The position numbers and the translations under genes are program-made. From Flammeovirgaceae bacterium (GTDB taxonomy: Bacteria; Bacteroidota; Bacteroidia; Cytophagales; Cyclobacteriaceae): a stretch of 64,000 nt of DNA. Positions 22,147 to 32,652 of the stretch are shown piece by piece. Each line of letters opens with the position of its first letter. Within the stretch, counting starts at the first letter, position 1. The notes under the pieces were generated by a model. The model saw nothing but the letters and a program-made list of their open reading frames with translations. It searched no databases and was not told the origin of the DNA. The stretch is taken from assembly GCA_016712035.1 (NCBI GenBank), contig JADJRT010000006.1, positions 1 to 64,000 of the forward strand. Direction: 5' to 3'.

Positions 22147-22644
22147 TTATTCTAACGTAGGTTTCTGATCACATAACTTACTTCCATCACACGTAAGCGG
22201 GGTAAATATTTCAGCCCTTATTTTCCACACGCTATTTAATTTATGCCATTTGGCATAATAGGTACCAGTAAGTTTAACAAGTCCATCTGGTTCTTTCCAC
22301 TGACCTGTCCAGGTTCCAATTTCAGAGGCCATATTCCAATTTTCATAAACCTGAATGGTAACAGGGGTTCTAATATAAACCACATTAGGTTTTAATTTAA
22401 ACTCCTGAGCAAAACTTTGTCGCATAGATTCGCGGCCCGATAATTCTGAATTACGGGAGGAAACGATATGAAAATCCTTCGTCCAGAATTCAGCTATCGC
22501 CACGGAATCATGATTGGATATAGCTTGATTAGACGCTTGCCGAGCAGCCCGAATTTCAACTTCGGCTTTGGAATTAGTAGAACTAGTGGACGTGCAGTAA
22601 CTAAAGACAGTACCGATGGTAATTGTTATTAGAAACCGAATCAT
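22147..22644 (-). CDS. NTF2-like/DUF4440 lipoprotein
   Basis: A 165-aa protein. N-terminal lipoprotein signal MIRFLITITIGTVFSYC with Cys-17 as the acylation site. After a Ser-rich linker, the NTF2-like fold: RAARQASNQAISNHDSVAIA, EFWTKDFHIVSSRNSELSGR, then WNMASEIGTWTGQW, LTGTYYAKWHKLNSVWKIRA. The 'W...Y.A.W.K.NG.W.I..E.F' signature fits DUF4440/SnoaL-like proteins. It may bind a small ligand at the periplasmic face; no substrate can be named. The start is 4 bases from the preceding pseudouridine synthase stop on the same strand, so they probably share a transcript. Confidence 0.72.
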   Translation of the reverse strand: MIRFLITITIGTVFSYCTSTSSTNSKAEVEIRAARQASNQAISNHDSVAIAEFWTKDFHIVSSRNSELSGRESMRQSFAQEFKLKPNVVYIRTPVTIQVYENWNMASEIGTWTGQWKEPDGLVKLTGTYYAKWHKLNSVWKIRAEIFTPLTCDGSKLCDQKPTLE

Positions 22645-22648
22645 TAGA

Positions 22649-23311
22649 TCAAGATTTATATTTTAAAAGATTATTTGAAGTCATTCGAAGTTCCGCATTT
22701 GTTAAGGGATGATTAAAAATCAATTCAAATGCATCTAGAGCAATTGCATTTTCATAATACTGTTCTTGCGAGCCATATAGGCTATCACCATGAATAGGGC
22801 AACCTACGGAAGCCAACTGCGCCCTTATTTGATGGTACTTTCCTGTATGGAGCTGGATATTCCATAAGAATAAGTCACCATCTTTAGAGACTTCATAGTC
22901 AAGTTGTGCTTTTTCTGTATAAGCTTCTTGTGTTTCAAACAACATCGCTTTCTTTTTTTCCTTACGATGCCAATGTTCCAAGGTTCCATTCTTCAATGCT
23001 GGGGCTTTGGCCGTAAGGGCCTGATAATATTTTTTAACTTTTCTTTCAGCAAATTGTTCGCTTAGGTTTTTTAATACCGCTCGTTGTTTAGCAAACAATA
23101 CGATTCCACTAACCGGTCGATCCAGCCGATGAATATGCTGTGCATATACTTCTTCCTTTAGTGAGTTCTTTAGATATCGTTTAACCTGTTGCAATAAATT
23201 AGGGTGACCGTTCCGATCGGGCTCTACCATTAAACCCGCTGGCTTGTTAACAACCAAAATACTATCATCTTCATAAAGAATAGAGAAGGTATGTAAATGA
23301 TTTGTATGCAT
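22649..23311 (-). CDS. RluA-family pseudouridine synthase
   Basis: A 220-aa enzyme isomerising uridine to pseudouridine in rRNA or tRNA. Shown by the early motif DDSILVVNKPAGLMVEPD, the catalytic motif HRLDRPVSGIVLFAK (catalytic Asp in RLD, about residue 63), and HTGKYHQIRAQLASVGCPIH with GDSLYG near the C-terminus. It has no N-terminal S4 domain, and the length matches the short TruC-like/RluA class seen in Bacteroidota. The exact RNA position modified cannot be read from sequence. The first of a minus-strand pair with the DUF4440 lipoprotein; 17 bases separate it from the AraC gene. Confidence 0.88.
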   Translation of the reverse strand: MHTNHLHTFSILYEDDSILVVNKPAGLMVEPDRNGHPNLLQQVKRYLKNSLKEEVYAQHIHRLDRPVSGIVLFAKQRAVLKNLSEQFAERKVKKYYQALTAKAPALKNGTLEHWHRKEKKKAMLFETQEAYTEKAQLDYEVSKDGDLFLWNIQLHTGKYHQIRAQLASVGCPIHGDSLYGSQEQYYENAIALDAFELIFNHPLTNAELRMTSNNLLKYKS

Positions 23312-23328
23312 GCGTGGTGTACAGGTAT

Positions 23329-24201
23329 TTAATTAATCTGACTGCTTCTAAATGCCTCTGGTGTCTGCCTTGTATATTTTTTGAAGTACCGTCCAAAATA
23401 ACTGTTGTCCTCAAAATTTAATTTGTAAGCTACCTCTGCAACCGAAAGGTTAGTATGAGCCAGTAATCGTTTAGCTTCCAATATAACGCGTTGTCGTATT
23501 AATTCTCCAGCCGTTTTGCCTGATTTCTTTTTAGTTATAGAATTCAGATGATTGGGCGTTATGCTTAACAACGCGGCATATTCTTTTGGTGCGCGAAGTT
23601 CTATAAAATGTTTTTCAATTTGTTCCTGAAATGTAAAGAGAAAGTCGTGACTTTCATTTTTTAGTGGGGCATGGTTCTGGTAGAGACGTGATGATCGAAC
23701 CAATAGCTTTCCGATTGAATAGAATATGGAGTCCCGACTAAAATCATCTGGACTGCTAATCTCTTGCTCCATCAATTTAAGTTCCTCCACCCATAGGTTC
23801 CGTTCGTCAATGGTTAAGTCTTTATAGCTGGGTAGGTGAGGACGAAACAAAGGCCACGCTGACATAAGTTTCCTTCCTTTGGCAAGTGCCACGAAACTAT
23901 CATTAAATAGAACGACAAATCCTTTAATACTATTCAGATCATTCCAGGCATGGACTTGATCGGGCGCAATTAAGAATAGCCGGTTAGGCTTAAGCTCATA
24001 CTTATGAAAATCAATTTCGTGACTGCCACTGCCATCGGTTACCAATATAAAAGTGTAGAAATGGTGTCGATGTGGTGCACGCAAATGATCAATGTCTTTG
24101 GCGAAGTATTCAAACCGGAAAAGATCAAAGTCCTTGATTTCGGTTTGAGTCGATTTTAAAGACTCGATCGAATAGGTAATAATTTGATCTTTATCCTGCA
24201 T
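23329..24201 (-). CDS. AraC-family transcriptional regulator
   Basis: A 290-aa regulator. The N-terminal half is a cupin sensor domain (PHRHHFYTFILVTDGSGSHE, LFLIAPDQVHAWND) where the His residues shape an effector pocket. The C-terminal ~100 aa hold the two helix-turn-helix motifs: LLSITPNHLNSITKKKSGKT, RLLAHTNLSVAEVAYKLNFE, then DNSYFGRYFKKYTRQTPEAF. Family members control carbon use or stress genes on binding a small molecule. It is divergently placed from the universal stress gene across a 126-base AT-rich gap, which could make that gene a target; this is inference. No frameshift. Confidence 0.9.
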   Translation of the reverse strand: MQDKDQIITYSIESLKSTQTEIKDFDLFRFEYFAKDIDHLRAPHRHHFYTFILVTDGSGSHEIDFHKYELKPNRLFLIAPDQVHAWNDLNSIKGFVVLFNDSFVALAKGRKLMSAWPLFRPHLPSYKDLTIDERNLWVEELKLMEQEISSPDDFSRDSIFYSIGKLLVRSSRLYQNHAPLKNESHDFLFTFQEQIEKHFIELRAPKEYAALLSITPNHLNSITKKKSGKTAGELIRQRVILEAKRLLAHTNLSVAEVAYKLNFEDNSYFGRYFKKYTRQTPEAFRSSQIN

Positions 24202-24327
24202 AAGTAAAAAGTACCACAGCTTCGGGGAAACCTACCATCATAATAGCTTAAAATGAGCTAAATTTGAAATATTAATGAAAGACATATATAAATATACCAT
24301 AAATAAGTACATAATAGACAGTATAGT

Positions 24328-25250
24328 ATGAAGACCTATGAAATTAAATCAATACTGGTGCCGATAGATTTTTCATCTGTAGCCACAAACGCCATGGAGA
24401 CTGCTATTGCCATCTGTAAGCGGCAATTGGCCACACTAACATTAATTCATGTGGTTGAAAACACCTACGTGTTATATCCACCCGAAGCTGGGGGTGCCAC
24501 AGGCGCAATATTGCCAGAGATGATTAAGCAGGCTAATGAGGTTTTGAGTCATCTCGCTAAGAAAATCAGATTGGATCATGATCTGGTTGTAAATCACATT
24601 GTTCAATCTGGCAATCCCGCGGACGAGATTTGTCGCTGGGCTTTACATAAAGAGATAGACTTAATTGTGTTAGGCACGCATGGTGCTTCTGGTCTTCGCG
24701 AATTTTTTCTTGGGTCAAATGCTTATCGGGTGGTAAAAAATGCCTCTTGTCCCGTTATGACTATTCCGGGGTCTAATCGTTGGTTTGATTTTAAGAAAAT
24801 CCTTTTTCCGATCCGAATGGTCTCGAATGCATTGGATAAGTACGATGTGGTGCGACCCATCATTAGAAAGAATGGTTCCTCCTCCAGATTGCTGGTATCG
24901 TCAAGAAAAATGACTCTACGGGCTTAATAGAAATGAAGGCCTTGGTTGATGCAGTTCGAAATAAAATTATGGAAGACGATGTAAACTGCGATAGCGAGGT
25001 TCATTTTTGTGAAAATGTAGCACGGCAAGTGCTGGCTATTGCAAACGATAAAAAGCCTGACTTGATCGTAATTACGGCCACCCTAGATTCATCTATACGG
25101 GATTTTTTTCTCGGACCCTATACCCAGGACATTGTTAATCATGCTGCGTTTCCAGTTTTCAGTATTCGCCCGGAACAAACAAAACATACCGCGAGTGCTT
25201 TACAGGGATTGTTGCAAGGCTACACGATTAAGCAGGAAGCATACGCATAA
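24328..25250 (+). CDS. Universal stress protein with tandem Usp domains (one frameshift)
   Basis: About 305 aa once a frameshift near 24,900 is bridged. The first Usp domain runs from YEIKSILVPIDFSSVATNAM to VILG-like HGASGLREFFLGSNAYRVVK, SCPVMTIPG: the nucleotide-binding pattern G-T-H-G..G.....GS....V. The second domain (KKILFPIRMVSNALDKYDVV ... ITATLDSSIRDFFLGPYTQD) has a weaker loop, lacking the GxHG pair, so ATP binding may be confined to the first. Usp proteins act in the cytoplasm under starvation or stress. It opens the stress/ion-transport stretch and faces an AraC regulator. Confidence 0.82.
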
Positions 25251-25305
25251 TATTACCCTATATCAGTTAAAAATAAATTGAACAGTAATTTTTAAAAACC
25301 TTTAT

Positions 25306-26819
25306 ATGAAAGTCGAAGTAACCCATTTAACCATGTCAGATTATCTTGATCTGAAAGAGAGCATGCTTGAGGCATATACCCAGTGGGGTGCTTACTGGCG
25401 CGATCATCAGATTGAGAAGTTATTAAAACTGTTTCCCGAAGGACAGCTTTGCATAAAGGTAGATGATAAACTGGTTGGTGCTGCGTTATCCCTCATTGTG
25501 GACTACAGTAAACTGGGCGATAAACATGCCTACAAAGATGCTATCAGCAATTATACTTTTGACAGCCATACACCCGATGGAGATGTCTTATACGGCATTG
25601 AGGTTTTTATTCATCCCGAACATAGAGGACTACGATTAGGTAGAAGAATGTATGATGCCCGCAAGGAACTTTGCGAGAGACTTAACTTGCGAGCCATTAT
25701 CGCAGGCGCGCGATTACCCCGTTATGGTGAACATGCTGAAGAGTTGTCGCCTAAAGAATATATTGAAAAGGTTAAGAACAAAGAATTGTATGACCCAACA
25801 TTGAGCTTTCAGCTTAACAATGGATTTCACGTAAGGAAAATATTAAAAGGTTATATGCCTGGCGATACGGAGTCGCGAGATTACGCTGCGCTGATTGAGT
25901 GGATTAATATCTATTACGAGTCGAACAAGAAATTATTAAATCAAATAAAGACTAATGTGCGGCTAAGTTTGGTGCAATGGCAAATGCGCCAGTTCAAAGA
26001 TTTTGATGCGCTCTGCGAACAAGTAGAATTCTTTGTGGATGCGGCCTCGGCCTACGAAGCAGATTTTATTCTATTTCCTGAGTTCTTTCATGCGCCTTTA
26101 ATGGCCGAGTATAATCACTTATCAGAAGCCGAGGCAATTCGGGGATTGGCAAAATACACGGAACCTTTACGACAGCGATTTGCTGAACTTGCGGTATCCT
26201 ATAATGCAAACATAATTACAGGAAGTTTTCCCGAATTAATAGATGGTAAACTACATAATATTGGCTACCTCTGTCATAGAAATGGAAAAGTTGAGGAGTT
26301 TCAAAAAATTCACATCACTCCGGGCGAGCGGGAATCGTGGGGTATGGTTGGTGGTGATCTGCTGAAAACATTTGATACAGATTGTGGAAAGGTTGGTGTA
26401 TTGATTTGTTACGATGTTGAATTCCCGGAACTGTCGCGTTTGCTTGCCGATGAGGGGATGAACATTTTATTTGTTCCTTTCCTAACCGATACTCAAAATG
26501 CATATTCACGCGTGCGTCATTGTTCACAAGCACGTGCTATTGAGAATGAGTGTTTCGTAGCTATTGCGGGTTGCGTAGGGAATCTGCCGAAGGTAAATAA
26601 CATGGACATTCAGTATGCGCAGTCGGCTGTGTTCACCCATGTGATTTTGCTTTCCCTACCAATGGCGTTAAGGGCCGAGGCAACCCTAATACAGAGATGA
26701 CTTTAATCGTTGACGTTGATCTGGATTTATTAAAGGACCTTAATCACAAGGGGTCGGTCACGAATCTCAGAGATAGACGCAAGGATCTATACCGATTGGA
26801 AGCCACGTTGGCCAAATGA
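25306..26819 (+). CDS. GNAT acetyltransferase-carbon-nitrogen hydrolase fusion (frameshifted C-terminus)
   Basis: About 505 aa. Residues 1-200 form a GNAT domain: VLYGIEVFIHPEHRGLRLGR is the acetyl-CoA-binding motif A, and RAIIAGARLPRYG follows. Residues ~220-500 form a nitrilase-superfamily domain with the catalytic triad Glu (LFPEFFHAPL), Lys (EEFQKIHITPGERESW) and Cys (VGVLICYDVEFPELSRL). Two small indels near 26,637 and 26,670 shift the end; the corrected frame reads AVFTPCDFAF then DLLKDLNHKGSVTNLRDRRK and stops at 26,819. This bifunctional architecture occurs in many bacteria; the substrate is unknown but the hydrolase belongs to the amidase group. Confidence 0.88.
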
Positions 26820-26907
26820 TCACTTAACGAACTAGAGTTCGCGATAGGCTGATCAAAACAAAGGCCCTGAAAGTATCGGGGATATGATAAACTTTAAAAA
26901 AGACATT

Positions 26908-27119
26908 ATGAAAAATACAGGAAAAATTGCATTAGGAATCTTAGTAGGAACAGTAGCGGGTGCGCACTTGGAATACTCTTTGCGCCCAAAAAGGGAGCCA
27001 AAACCCGAACCGTGCTAGCTGATAAAGCCCATGAATTGGGTACGGCCGTTAAGAACAACTACAGCAAAGTAAAAGACACACTGGGCATGAACAAAAGAAA
27101 CCTTAAACAGAAGAAATGA
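26908..27119 (+). CDS. Small YtxH-domain envelope protein (frameshifted)
   Basis: A ~70-aa gene. MKNTGKIALGILVGTVAGA is followed, after an indel near 26,965, by a LGILFAPKKGAKTR-like segment and then DKAHELGTAVKNNYSKVKDT. The hydrophobic G-rich helix followed by FAPKKG.KTR and a charged helix is the YtxH pattern, small stress-associated membrane proteins of unknown biochemistry. ATG at 26,908 is preferred over 26,884 because it begins the YtxH motif directly. A terminator lies 35 bases downstream. Confidence 0.7.
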
Positions 27120-27153
27120 TTAGGTAAAAGAGGCAACTCTGTTCCTTTCCAGA

Positions 27154-27182
27154 AAGCCTCTAGAATCAAGAGGCTTTTCTTT
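27154..27182 (+). terminator. Rho-independent terminator after YtxH gene
   Basis: AAGCCTCT-(7 nt)-AGAGGCTT followed by TTCTTT; an 8-bp stem and a T-rich tail in the plus direction. Confidence 0.75.
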
Positions 27183-27329
27183 GATCGAGACCAAGAGAAT
27201 TATAAGGGATTTGAACTGTTTAACTGTGGTGATCTCAAATCCAATAAAGTTGTTCAAAAAATTAAATATGGCGCGGAACAATAATAATGGATATTGAAAC
27301 ACCAGATTAATACTATTATTGCGTCTTGT

Positions 27330-28116
27330 ATGATTAGACTTTATATTTTATTGCATTTATTATTTATAGGCATAACTCACCTGTATGGTCAGTTTAACGA
27401 AACTATTCGTACTGACCGCCCCGGGCAGTCTATTGGACCATTTGGGGTGGGTAAAGGATTCTTTCAAATTCAAAGTGGAGTAGATTATCTCAATTATAAT
27501 AATCCAAAAATCCGAGGAAAGGGAGCGCTAAGCAATACGGTTATTCGATACGGGCTTACCGAACCCTTTGAGGTTAGCGCGATGATCGAGTACAAGGGAG
27601 AAAACACAGATAATGGTATTGACTCTCAAAATACAAATGGTTTTAGTGCAGTCGATTTGGGTATGCGATATCACATCTACACCGGGAATGGGTTGGTTCC
27701 GAGTGTTGGGTTTCAAATACGGTGGCGCATACCGCAAATAGGCGGAGACTATGAGATTGACCAATGGGCACCAAATTTCCTTTTTGTCACAAACCAACAA
27801 CTTTCAGACAAACTTTCATTTACAACTAACTGTGGCGCATCGTGGAATGGAAACAACGCCACTCCGCAAGGGAATTATACCGCCAATCTCTCTTATGCGA
27901 TCACATCCAATCTGGGTGTATATATTGAAAATTACGGGAGCCTGCTTCAATCGGATTTTGATTCTTTTCTGGATGCTGGCATTGCCTACTTACTAAATAA
28001 TAAATCTTCAGTTAGATTTATATTCCGGATTTGGTAAAAATGACGAGGCCAAAGACTTTTCGTTAGTGCAGGTATATCATGGCGAACAAAATGAAAATGA
28101 AAATGAGAAAATTTAA
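27330..28116 (+). CDS. Outer-membrane transporter-like protein (phenol-degradation MetA family fold), one frameshift
   Basis: About 260 aa. ATG at 27,330 opens the signal peptide MIRLYILLHLLFIGITHLYG. The mature N-terminus ETIRTDRPGQSIGPFGVGKG is the classical opening of this barrel family (T-D-R-P-G-Q-S). Strands follow (VDLGMRYHIYTGNGLVPSVG, LSYAITSNLGVYIENYG). A frameshift near 28,025 ends the frame; in the correct frame it continues YSGFGKNDEAKDFSLVQVYH and stops at 28,116, overlapping the next gene's ATG by 26 bases. Substrate unknown. It heads the ion-channel run, so it may share its transcript. Confidence 0.75.
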
Positions 28117-29978
28117 GATATCGGGCTTGGCAATATTTTTATTGCTGCTTATAGTCCATTTAGCTACGGCACAAGATACCGCAAAAGACAAAGGACTCGA
28201 TCCATCTTGATAAAACTACCCATTTAATACGCAGGATTGATAGTGTTAAAGTAACCGACTCGTTACGAAGAGCTACTTTATTAGCAGAAATAGAGAGACT
28301 CAAAGGTTCAGATGCGAATCGCGAACGTCAGTCATTGTTGAAAAAGTTACACGAAGCGGAATCCGAAGACTCTCTGAAGGCTGCGAGATTTGCTGAGCAA
28401 TTGACCAAACTAAAGGCTACCTCTAAAGGATTTCCGGTTATACCTTTTGGTGACACATTGTTTCTGATCTACACCAAAGTAGGATCATTTAGTGCAGCCG
28501 ATCGGGCTAATGCTATAACAGATAAAATTAGTAATTTATATCATGACTATAAGTTTAAGCCCGATTCTTTAGCTGTAAATAAATCAGCCTCAAATTCAGA
28601 GATCGTTTACCACGATTTGGTGGTGATGAGTGTTAACGAAATGGATGCGCTCTGGTACAATAAGACCCAAGATCAGCTCGCTCTTGATTATCGTATCGTA
28701 ATTAGCAATGCTATTGACGAAGAGCGCAGATCGAACAGCATACTTAACATAGCCTTACGCATTGGTGCTATCATTCTTATCCTGGCAGGTATTTATGTTG
28801 CTATCGGATTAATCAACAGGGGTTTTAAAAAGATTAATGAAAAAGTAGTTGCCTTAAAGGAAAGTATTTTAACAGGCATAAAATTCAGAGGCTATCAATT
28901 TCTAGATACAGATCGGGAACTTCAGGTTATTTTGTTTGCTGTCAATATAGTTCGCTTGTTGATAATCATATTGGCGCTGTACATCGCTTTACCCTTGCTA
29001 TTCAGTGTCTTTCCCTGGACACGCGGAATAGCGGAGACGCTAATTGGTTGGGTTTTATCTCCCCTAAAAAGGGTAGGTACTAGTTTTATTAATTACTTGC
29101 CCAATGTATTTACTATCGTAGTTATTGGAGCCGTTACACATTATACGGTACGGTTTCTTAAATTCATTGCTGGAGAGATTGCCAATGGTTCGCTTACTAT
29201 TCCTGGGTTTTATCCTGATTGGGCCAAGCCAACACTTAATATTGTTAAGTTTCTGGTGTATGCGTTTAGCTTTATAATCATCTTTCCGTATTTACCGGGT
29301 TCCGATTCACCGGTGTTTCAAGGTGTTTCTGTTTTTGTTGGAATTCTTTTTTCCTTGGGATCATCCTCAGCAATCTCTAATGCAGTTGCGGGTCTGGTAA
29401 TTACATATATGCGTCCTTTCAAAATTGGCGACCGAATAAAAATTGGAGAGTTGACCGGTGATGTCATCGAGAAGTCTTTATTGGTTACACGTATACGCAC
29501 TATCAAAAAATGAAGAAATAACGATTCCTAATGCATCAGTGCTTTCAGGCATACGATTAATTACACGACATCAGCCAAAGAGCTTGGGCTAATCCTTAAT
29601 ACAGGGGTAACCATTGGATACGATGTACCTTGGAAGCAAGTACATGAATTGTTAATTGGAGCAGCGTTGGCTACGGATGGCATTATCAATAAAGAAGATA
29701 AAAAACCATTTGTACTGCAAACAAGCCTTGATGATTTTTACGTTGCCTATCAAATCAATGCCTTCACCAATCACTCCCATAAGATGGCTTCTATCTATTC
29801 TCAACTACATCAAAATATTCAGGATAAATTTAACGAAGCAGGGGTGGAAATCATGTCGCCCCACTACCGTGCATCACGCGATGGCAATATGACCACCGTT
29901 CCGGCAAGCTATTTAGGAAAGGATTATCAGGCTCCTGCATTTAATGTTAAGTTGAATAGGGAAGAAAACGAAAAGTAG
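28091..29978 (+). CDS. Large MscS-family mechanosensitive channel (three frameshifts)
   Basis: About 625 aa. ATG at 28,091 starts a signal peptide (KISGLAIFLLLLIVHLATAQ). A coiled periplasmic segment (SVKVTDSLRRATLLAEIERL) follows after an indel near 28,205. Membrane helices include SILNIALRIGAIILILAGIY, VNIVRLLIIILALYIALPLL and LNIVKFLVYAFSFIIIFPYL; the pore-lining MscS stretch is ILFSLGSSSAISNAVAGLVI, and the beta domain is PFKIGDRIKIGELTGDVIEK. Further indels near 29,505 and 29,553 interrupt TIKN-EEITIPNASVLSG. These channels open under membrane tension to release solutes. The next MscS gene starts 3 bases after its stop. Confidence 0.85.
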
Positions 29979-29980
29979 CG

Positions 29981-30886
29981 ATGGAACAATTGCTAATTTA
30001 CTTAGACATTCCTATTCCATGGCATAAGCCGTTATTGCTTCTCATGTGGTTGCTGGTAATCTGGCTTATTGCAAAACTTGTTCGTGCACAAATTACAAGA
30101 TCACAAGTAGACAGTGAAGCAGGGTATAAAGCAAAAAAGGCTGTGACCTTTAGTGCCTATGTTCTCTTCCTAATCATTGTAATTATTCTTTATAGTACAA
30201 GCCTAGCTGGATTTACTGTTGCTTTAGGTGTGGCTGGTGCCGGAATTGCCTTTGCGCTGCAAGAGGTTATTGCCAGTTTTGCCGGGTGGCTTGCCTTGTT
30301 GTTTGGGAATTTCTACAAGACAGGAGATCGGATTCAATTAGGTGGAATAAAAGGGGATGTAATTGACATCGGCATTTTGCGAACTACTTTGATGGAAACC
30401 GGTAACTGGGTGGATGGCGACCTTTATAATGGAAGAATTGTTCGGGTAGCAAACAGTTTCGTTTTCAAAGAACCCGTATTTAATTACTCGGGTGATTTTC
30501 CTTTTCTGTGGGATGAAATCAAAATACCTATCCGCTATGGAAGCGACTTTGAATTAGCCCGAACTATTTGCAAAAATGTGGCTGATAAAGTTACCGGAAG
30601 TTTTGGCTCAGAGGCTCAGGAGACTTGGGCACACATGACAAGAAAGTATCAGGTGGAAAAAGCAACAACACAACCCATGGTAACCTTAATTGCTAATGAT
30701 AACTGGATTGAGTTTACCGTGCGCTACGTAGTAGATTTTAAGCGAAGACGCATCACCAAAGATTTACTATTCACCGATTTATTGAACGAGATAAATAATA
30801 CGCAAGGTAAGGTACAGTTTGCATCTGCTACGTTTGAAATCACGGCCATGCCTTCATCTACCCTAAGTTCTCCAACTAAATCATGA
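29981..30886 (+). CDS. MscS-family mechanosensitive channel
   Basis: A 301-aa channel. Helices: PLLLLMWLLVIWLIAKLVRA, VTFSAYVLFLIIVIILYSTS, then the pore helix GVAGAGIAFALQEVIASFAG with the Gly/Ala packing typical of TM3, and the beta domain FYKTGDRIQLGGIKGDVIDI. The C-terminal alpha/beta part (IKIPIRYGSDFELARTICKN) is complete. Intact reading frame. It sits between two other MscS genes, overlapping the start of the third by 4 bases (ATGA), so the three are co-translated. Confidence 0.9.
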   Translation: MEQLLIYLDIPIPWHKPLLLLMWLLVIWLIAKLVRAQITRSQVDSEAGYKAKKAVTFSAYVLFLIIVIILYSTSLAGFTVALGVAGAGIAFALQEVIASFAGWLALLFGNFYKTGDRIQLGGIKGDVIDIGILRTTLMETGNWVDGDLYNGRIVRVANSFVFKEPVFNYSGDFPFLWDEIKIPIRYGSDFELARTICKNVADKVTGSFGSEAQETWAHMTRKYQVEKATTQPMVTLIANDNWIEFTVRYVVDFKRRRITKDLLFTDLLNEINNTQGKVQFASATFEITAMPSSTLSSPTKS

Positions 30887-31733
30887 GCGATTTCTTAAAC
30901 TATACAATCTTTGAGTCAGGGGAGTATAAACTTTCCACGGGTATACTGGCCACCATCATACTTTTAGTAGTTGGCGTTCGCCTGCTCCTTTTTCTAGTTA
31001 TGCGATTTCTTACCAGCTATTTTAAAACACGGGGAATAGATCAGGGGCGAAGAGACGCTATCTATTTACTTATAAAGTACTTGATCTGGGTAATAGTTTT
31101 GGTTGCCATTCTCGAAATGATTGGCATTCATGTAACCATTCTTATCGCGGGTTCGGCAGCGCTGTTAGTGGGATTCGGGTTAGGCCTTCAGCAAATCTTT
31201 CAGGATTTAGTTTCAGGCATTTTTATACTGATTGAAGGAACCATTAAAGTTAATGATGTGATCGAGCTCGATGGTATGGTGGGAAAAATTCTATCAGTAA
31301 ATCTAAGAACCTCTAAAGTGTTGACGCGCGATGGGATAATTATCATAGTACCCAATCATAAGTTTATTATAGAGAAAATTACCAACTGGAGTCATAACTC
31401 AGATAGTACCCGATTTAAAGTAGAGGTGGGGGTTGCCTATGGTAGCGATGTAGATAAAGTAAAACAAATTCTACTCGACTGTGCTCAACAGCAAGCATCG
31501 ATCATGCATTCAGCCACAGATGAAAGTCAAGACCCTTTTGTTCGGTTTACCGATTTCGGAGACAGCGCACTCAAATTTGAATTATATTTTGGACAGCTAA
31601 TATTTTTAAAGTAGAGTTTATCAAGAGTGATTTACGATTTGCCATTGACAAGCAGTTTCGGCAGCATGGAATTACTATCCCGTTTCCGCAGCGTGATATT
31701 CATATAAAGACTAATTTTATCAACCCGCAATAA
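30883..31733 (+). CDS. MscS-family mechanosensitive channel (one frameshift)
   Basis: About 283 aa. Helices: LATIILLVVGVRLLLFLVMR and YLLIKYLIWVIVLVAILEMI; pore helix AGSAALLVGFGLGLQQIFQD; beta domain IEGTIKVNDVIELDGMVGKI; C-terminal part VEVGVAYGSDVDKVKQILLD. A frameshift near 31,598 hides the end, which continues FKVEFIKSDLRFAIDKQFRQ and HGITIPFPQRDIHIKT. The start overlaps the previous gene by ATGA. Closest in plan to short MscS proteins of the YbdG/YnaI-like type, but paralogue class is not assignable. Confidence 0.87.
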
Positions 31734-31772
31734 GTCTCTGGGTTGCTTTTACTCTAATCACATTGTTACACT

Positions 31773-32585
31773 ATGAGTACAGGTAAAGACAAACTTCGAC
31801 AAGTTATTTTTGGAGTAAACACGCCAGCCGGAAAGGCTTTTGATGTATCTCTCTTAATACTAATTCTGGCAAGTATCACCATCTTGATGCTTGAAAGTGT
31901 ACAGGAGATAAACACAAGATGGAAGTCTTCTTTTTTTAAACTGGATTGGATTATCACAGGTCTCTTTACTATAGAATATCTTCTAAGGATATGGACCTCT
32001 GAAAGGAAGAGACGGTACATCCTAAGTTTCTATGGTTTGATTGACCTATTTGCAATTTTGCCCACCTATTTAAGTTTGTTTTTTGTTGGGAGCCAAGCTC
32101 TTGCTGCTATCCGAGTACTAAGACTACTGCGTGTATTGAGAGTGTTAAAGCTGGTTCAGTTTATGGGCGCGGCCAATAAGCTAAGAGCGGCATTAAAAAC
32201 AAGCTCTCAAAAAATAATTGTCTTTCTATTTTTTATAATGATCGTAAGTATTTTTGTTGGCACCCTCATGTTTATGATTGAGGGTCGCGAACACGGTTTT
32301 ACCAGTATACCCAGGATTATCTATTGGGCCATTGTTACCTTAACAACTGTAGGCTACGGAGATATAGCGCCCCAAACAACGTTAGGCCAGTTGTTGGCTA
32401 TGGTTCTTATGATTATGGGCTATGGGGTTATTGCGGTACCTACCGGTTTAGTAACAGCCGATTTAGTTAGGCAAAATGCAGATAAAGATTCAACTAATTC
32501 TGAACGGACATGTAACTTATGTGGCAATACCAATAATACGGCTAGTTCCAAGTATTGTTTTGAGTGCGGTACCAAATTGGATTAG
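31773..32585 (+). CDS. Voltage-gated-type K+ channel with C-terminal zinc ribbon
   Basis: A 270-aa six-helix ion channel of the VGIC superfamily. S4-like helix: IRVLRLLRVLRVLKLVQFM, with Arg/Lys every third position. Pore loop: IVTLTTVGYGDIAPQT with the K+ selectivity filter TVGYGD (about residues 190-195). S6: LGQLLAMVLMIMGYGVIAVP. Instead of a cytoplasmic RCK domain the protein ends in a short four-Cys ribbon, CNLCGNTNNTASSKYCFECG. That tail may bind zinc and gate or assemble the channel; this is inference. Intact frame. It follows three MscS genes after a 39-base gap and precedes an antiporter. Confidence 0.9.
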   Translation: MSTGKDKLRQVIFGVNTPAGKAFDVSLLILILASITILMLESVQEINTRWKSSFFKLDWIITGLFTIEYLLRIWTSERKRRYILSFYGLIDLFAILPTYLSLFFVGSQALAAIRVLRLLRVLRVLKLVQFMGAANKLRAALKTSSQKIIVFLFFIMIVSIFVGTLMFMIEGREHGFTSIPRIIYWAIVTLTTVGYGDIAPQTTLGQLLAMVLMIMGYGVIAVPTGLVTADLVRQNADKDSTNSERTCNLCGNTNNTASSKYCFECGTKLD

Positions 32586-32652
32586 AAGAAAGCGTATCCT
32601 CGAATACTTTTGTTATAGGCGGGATAGTAAATTGACCAATTAAAAAGATAAA

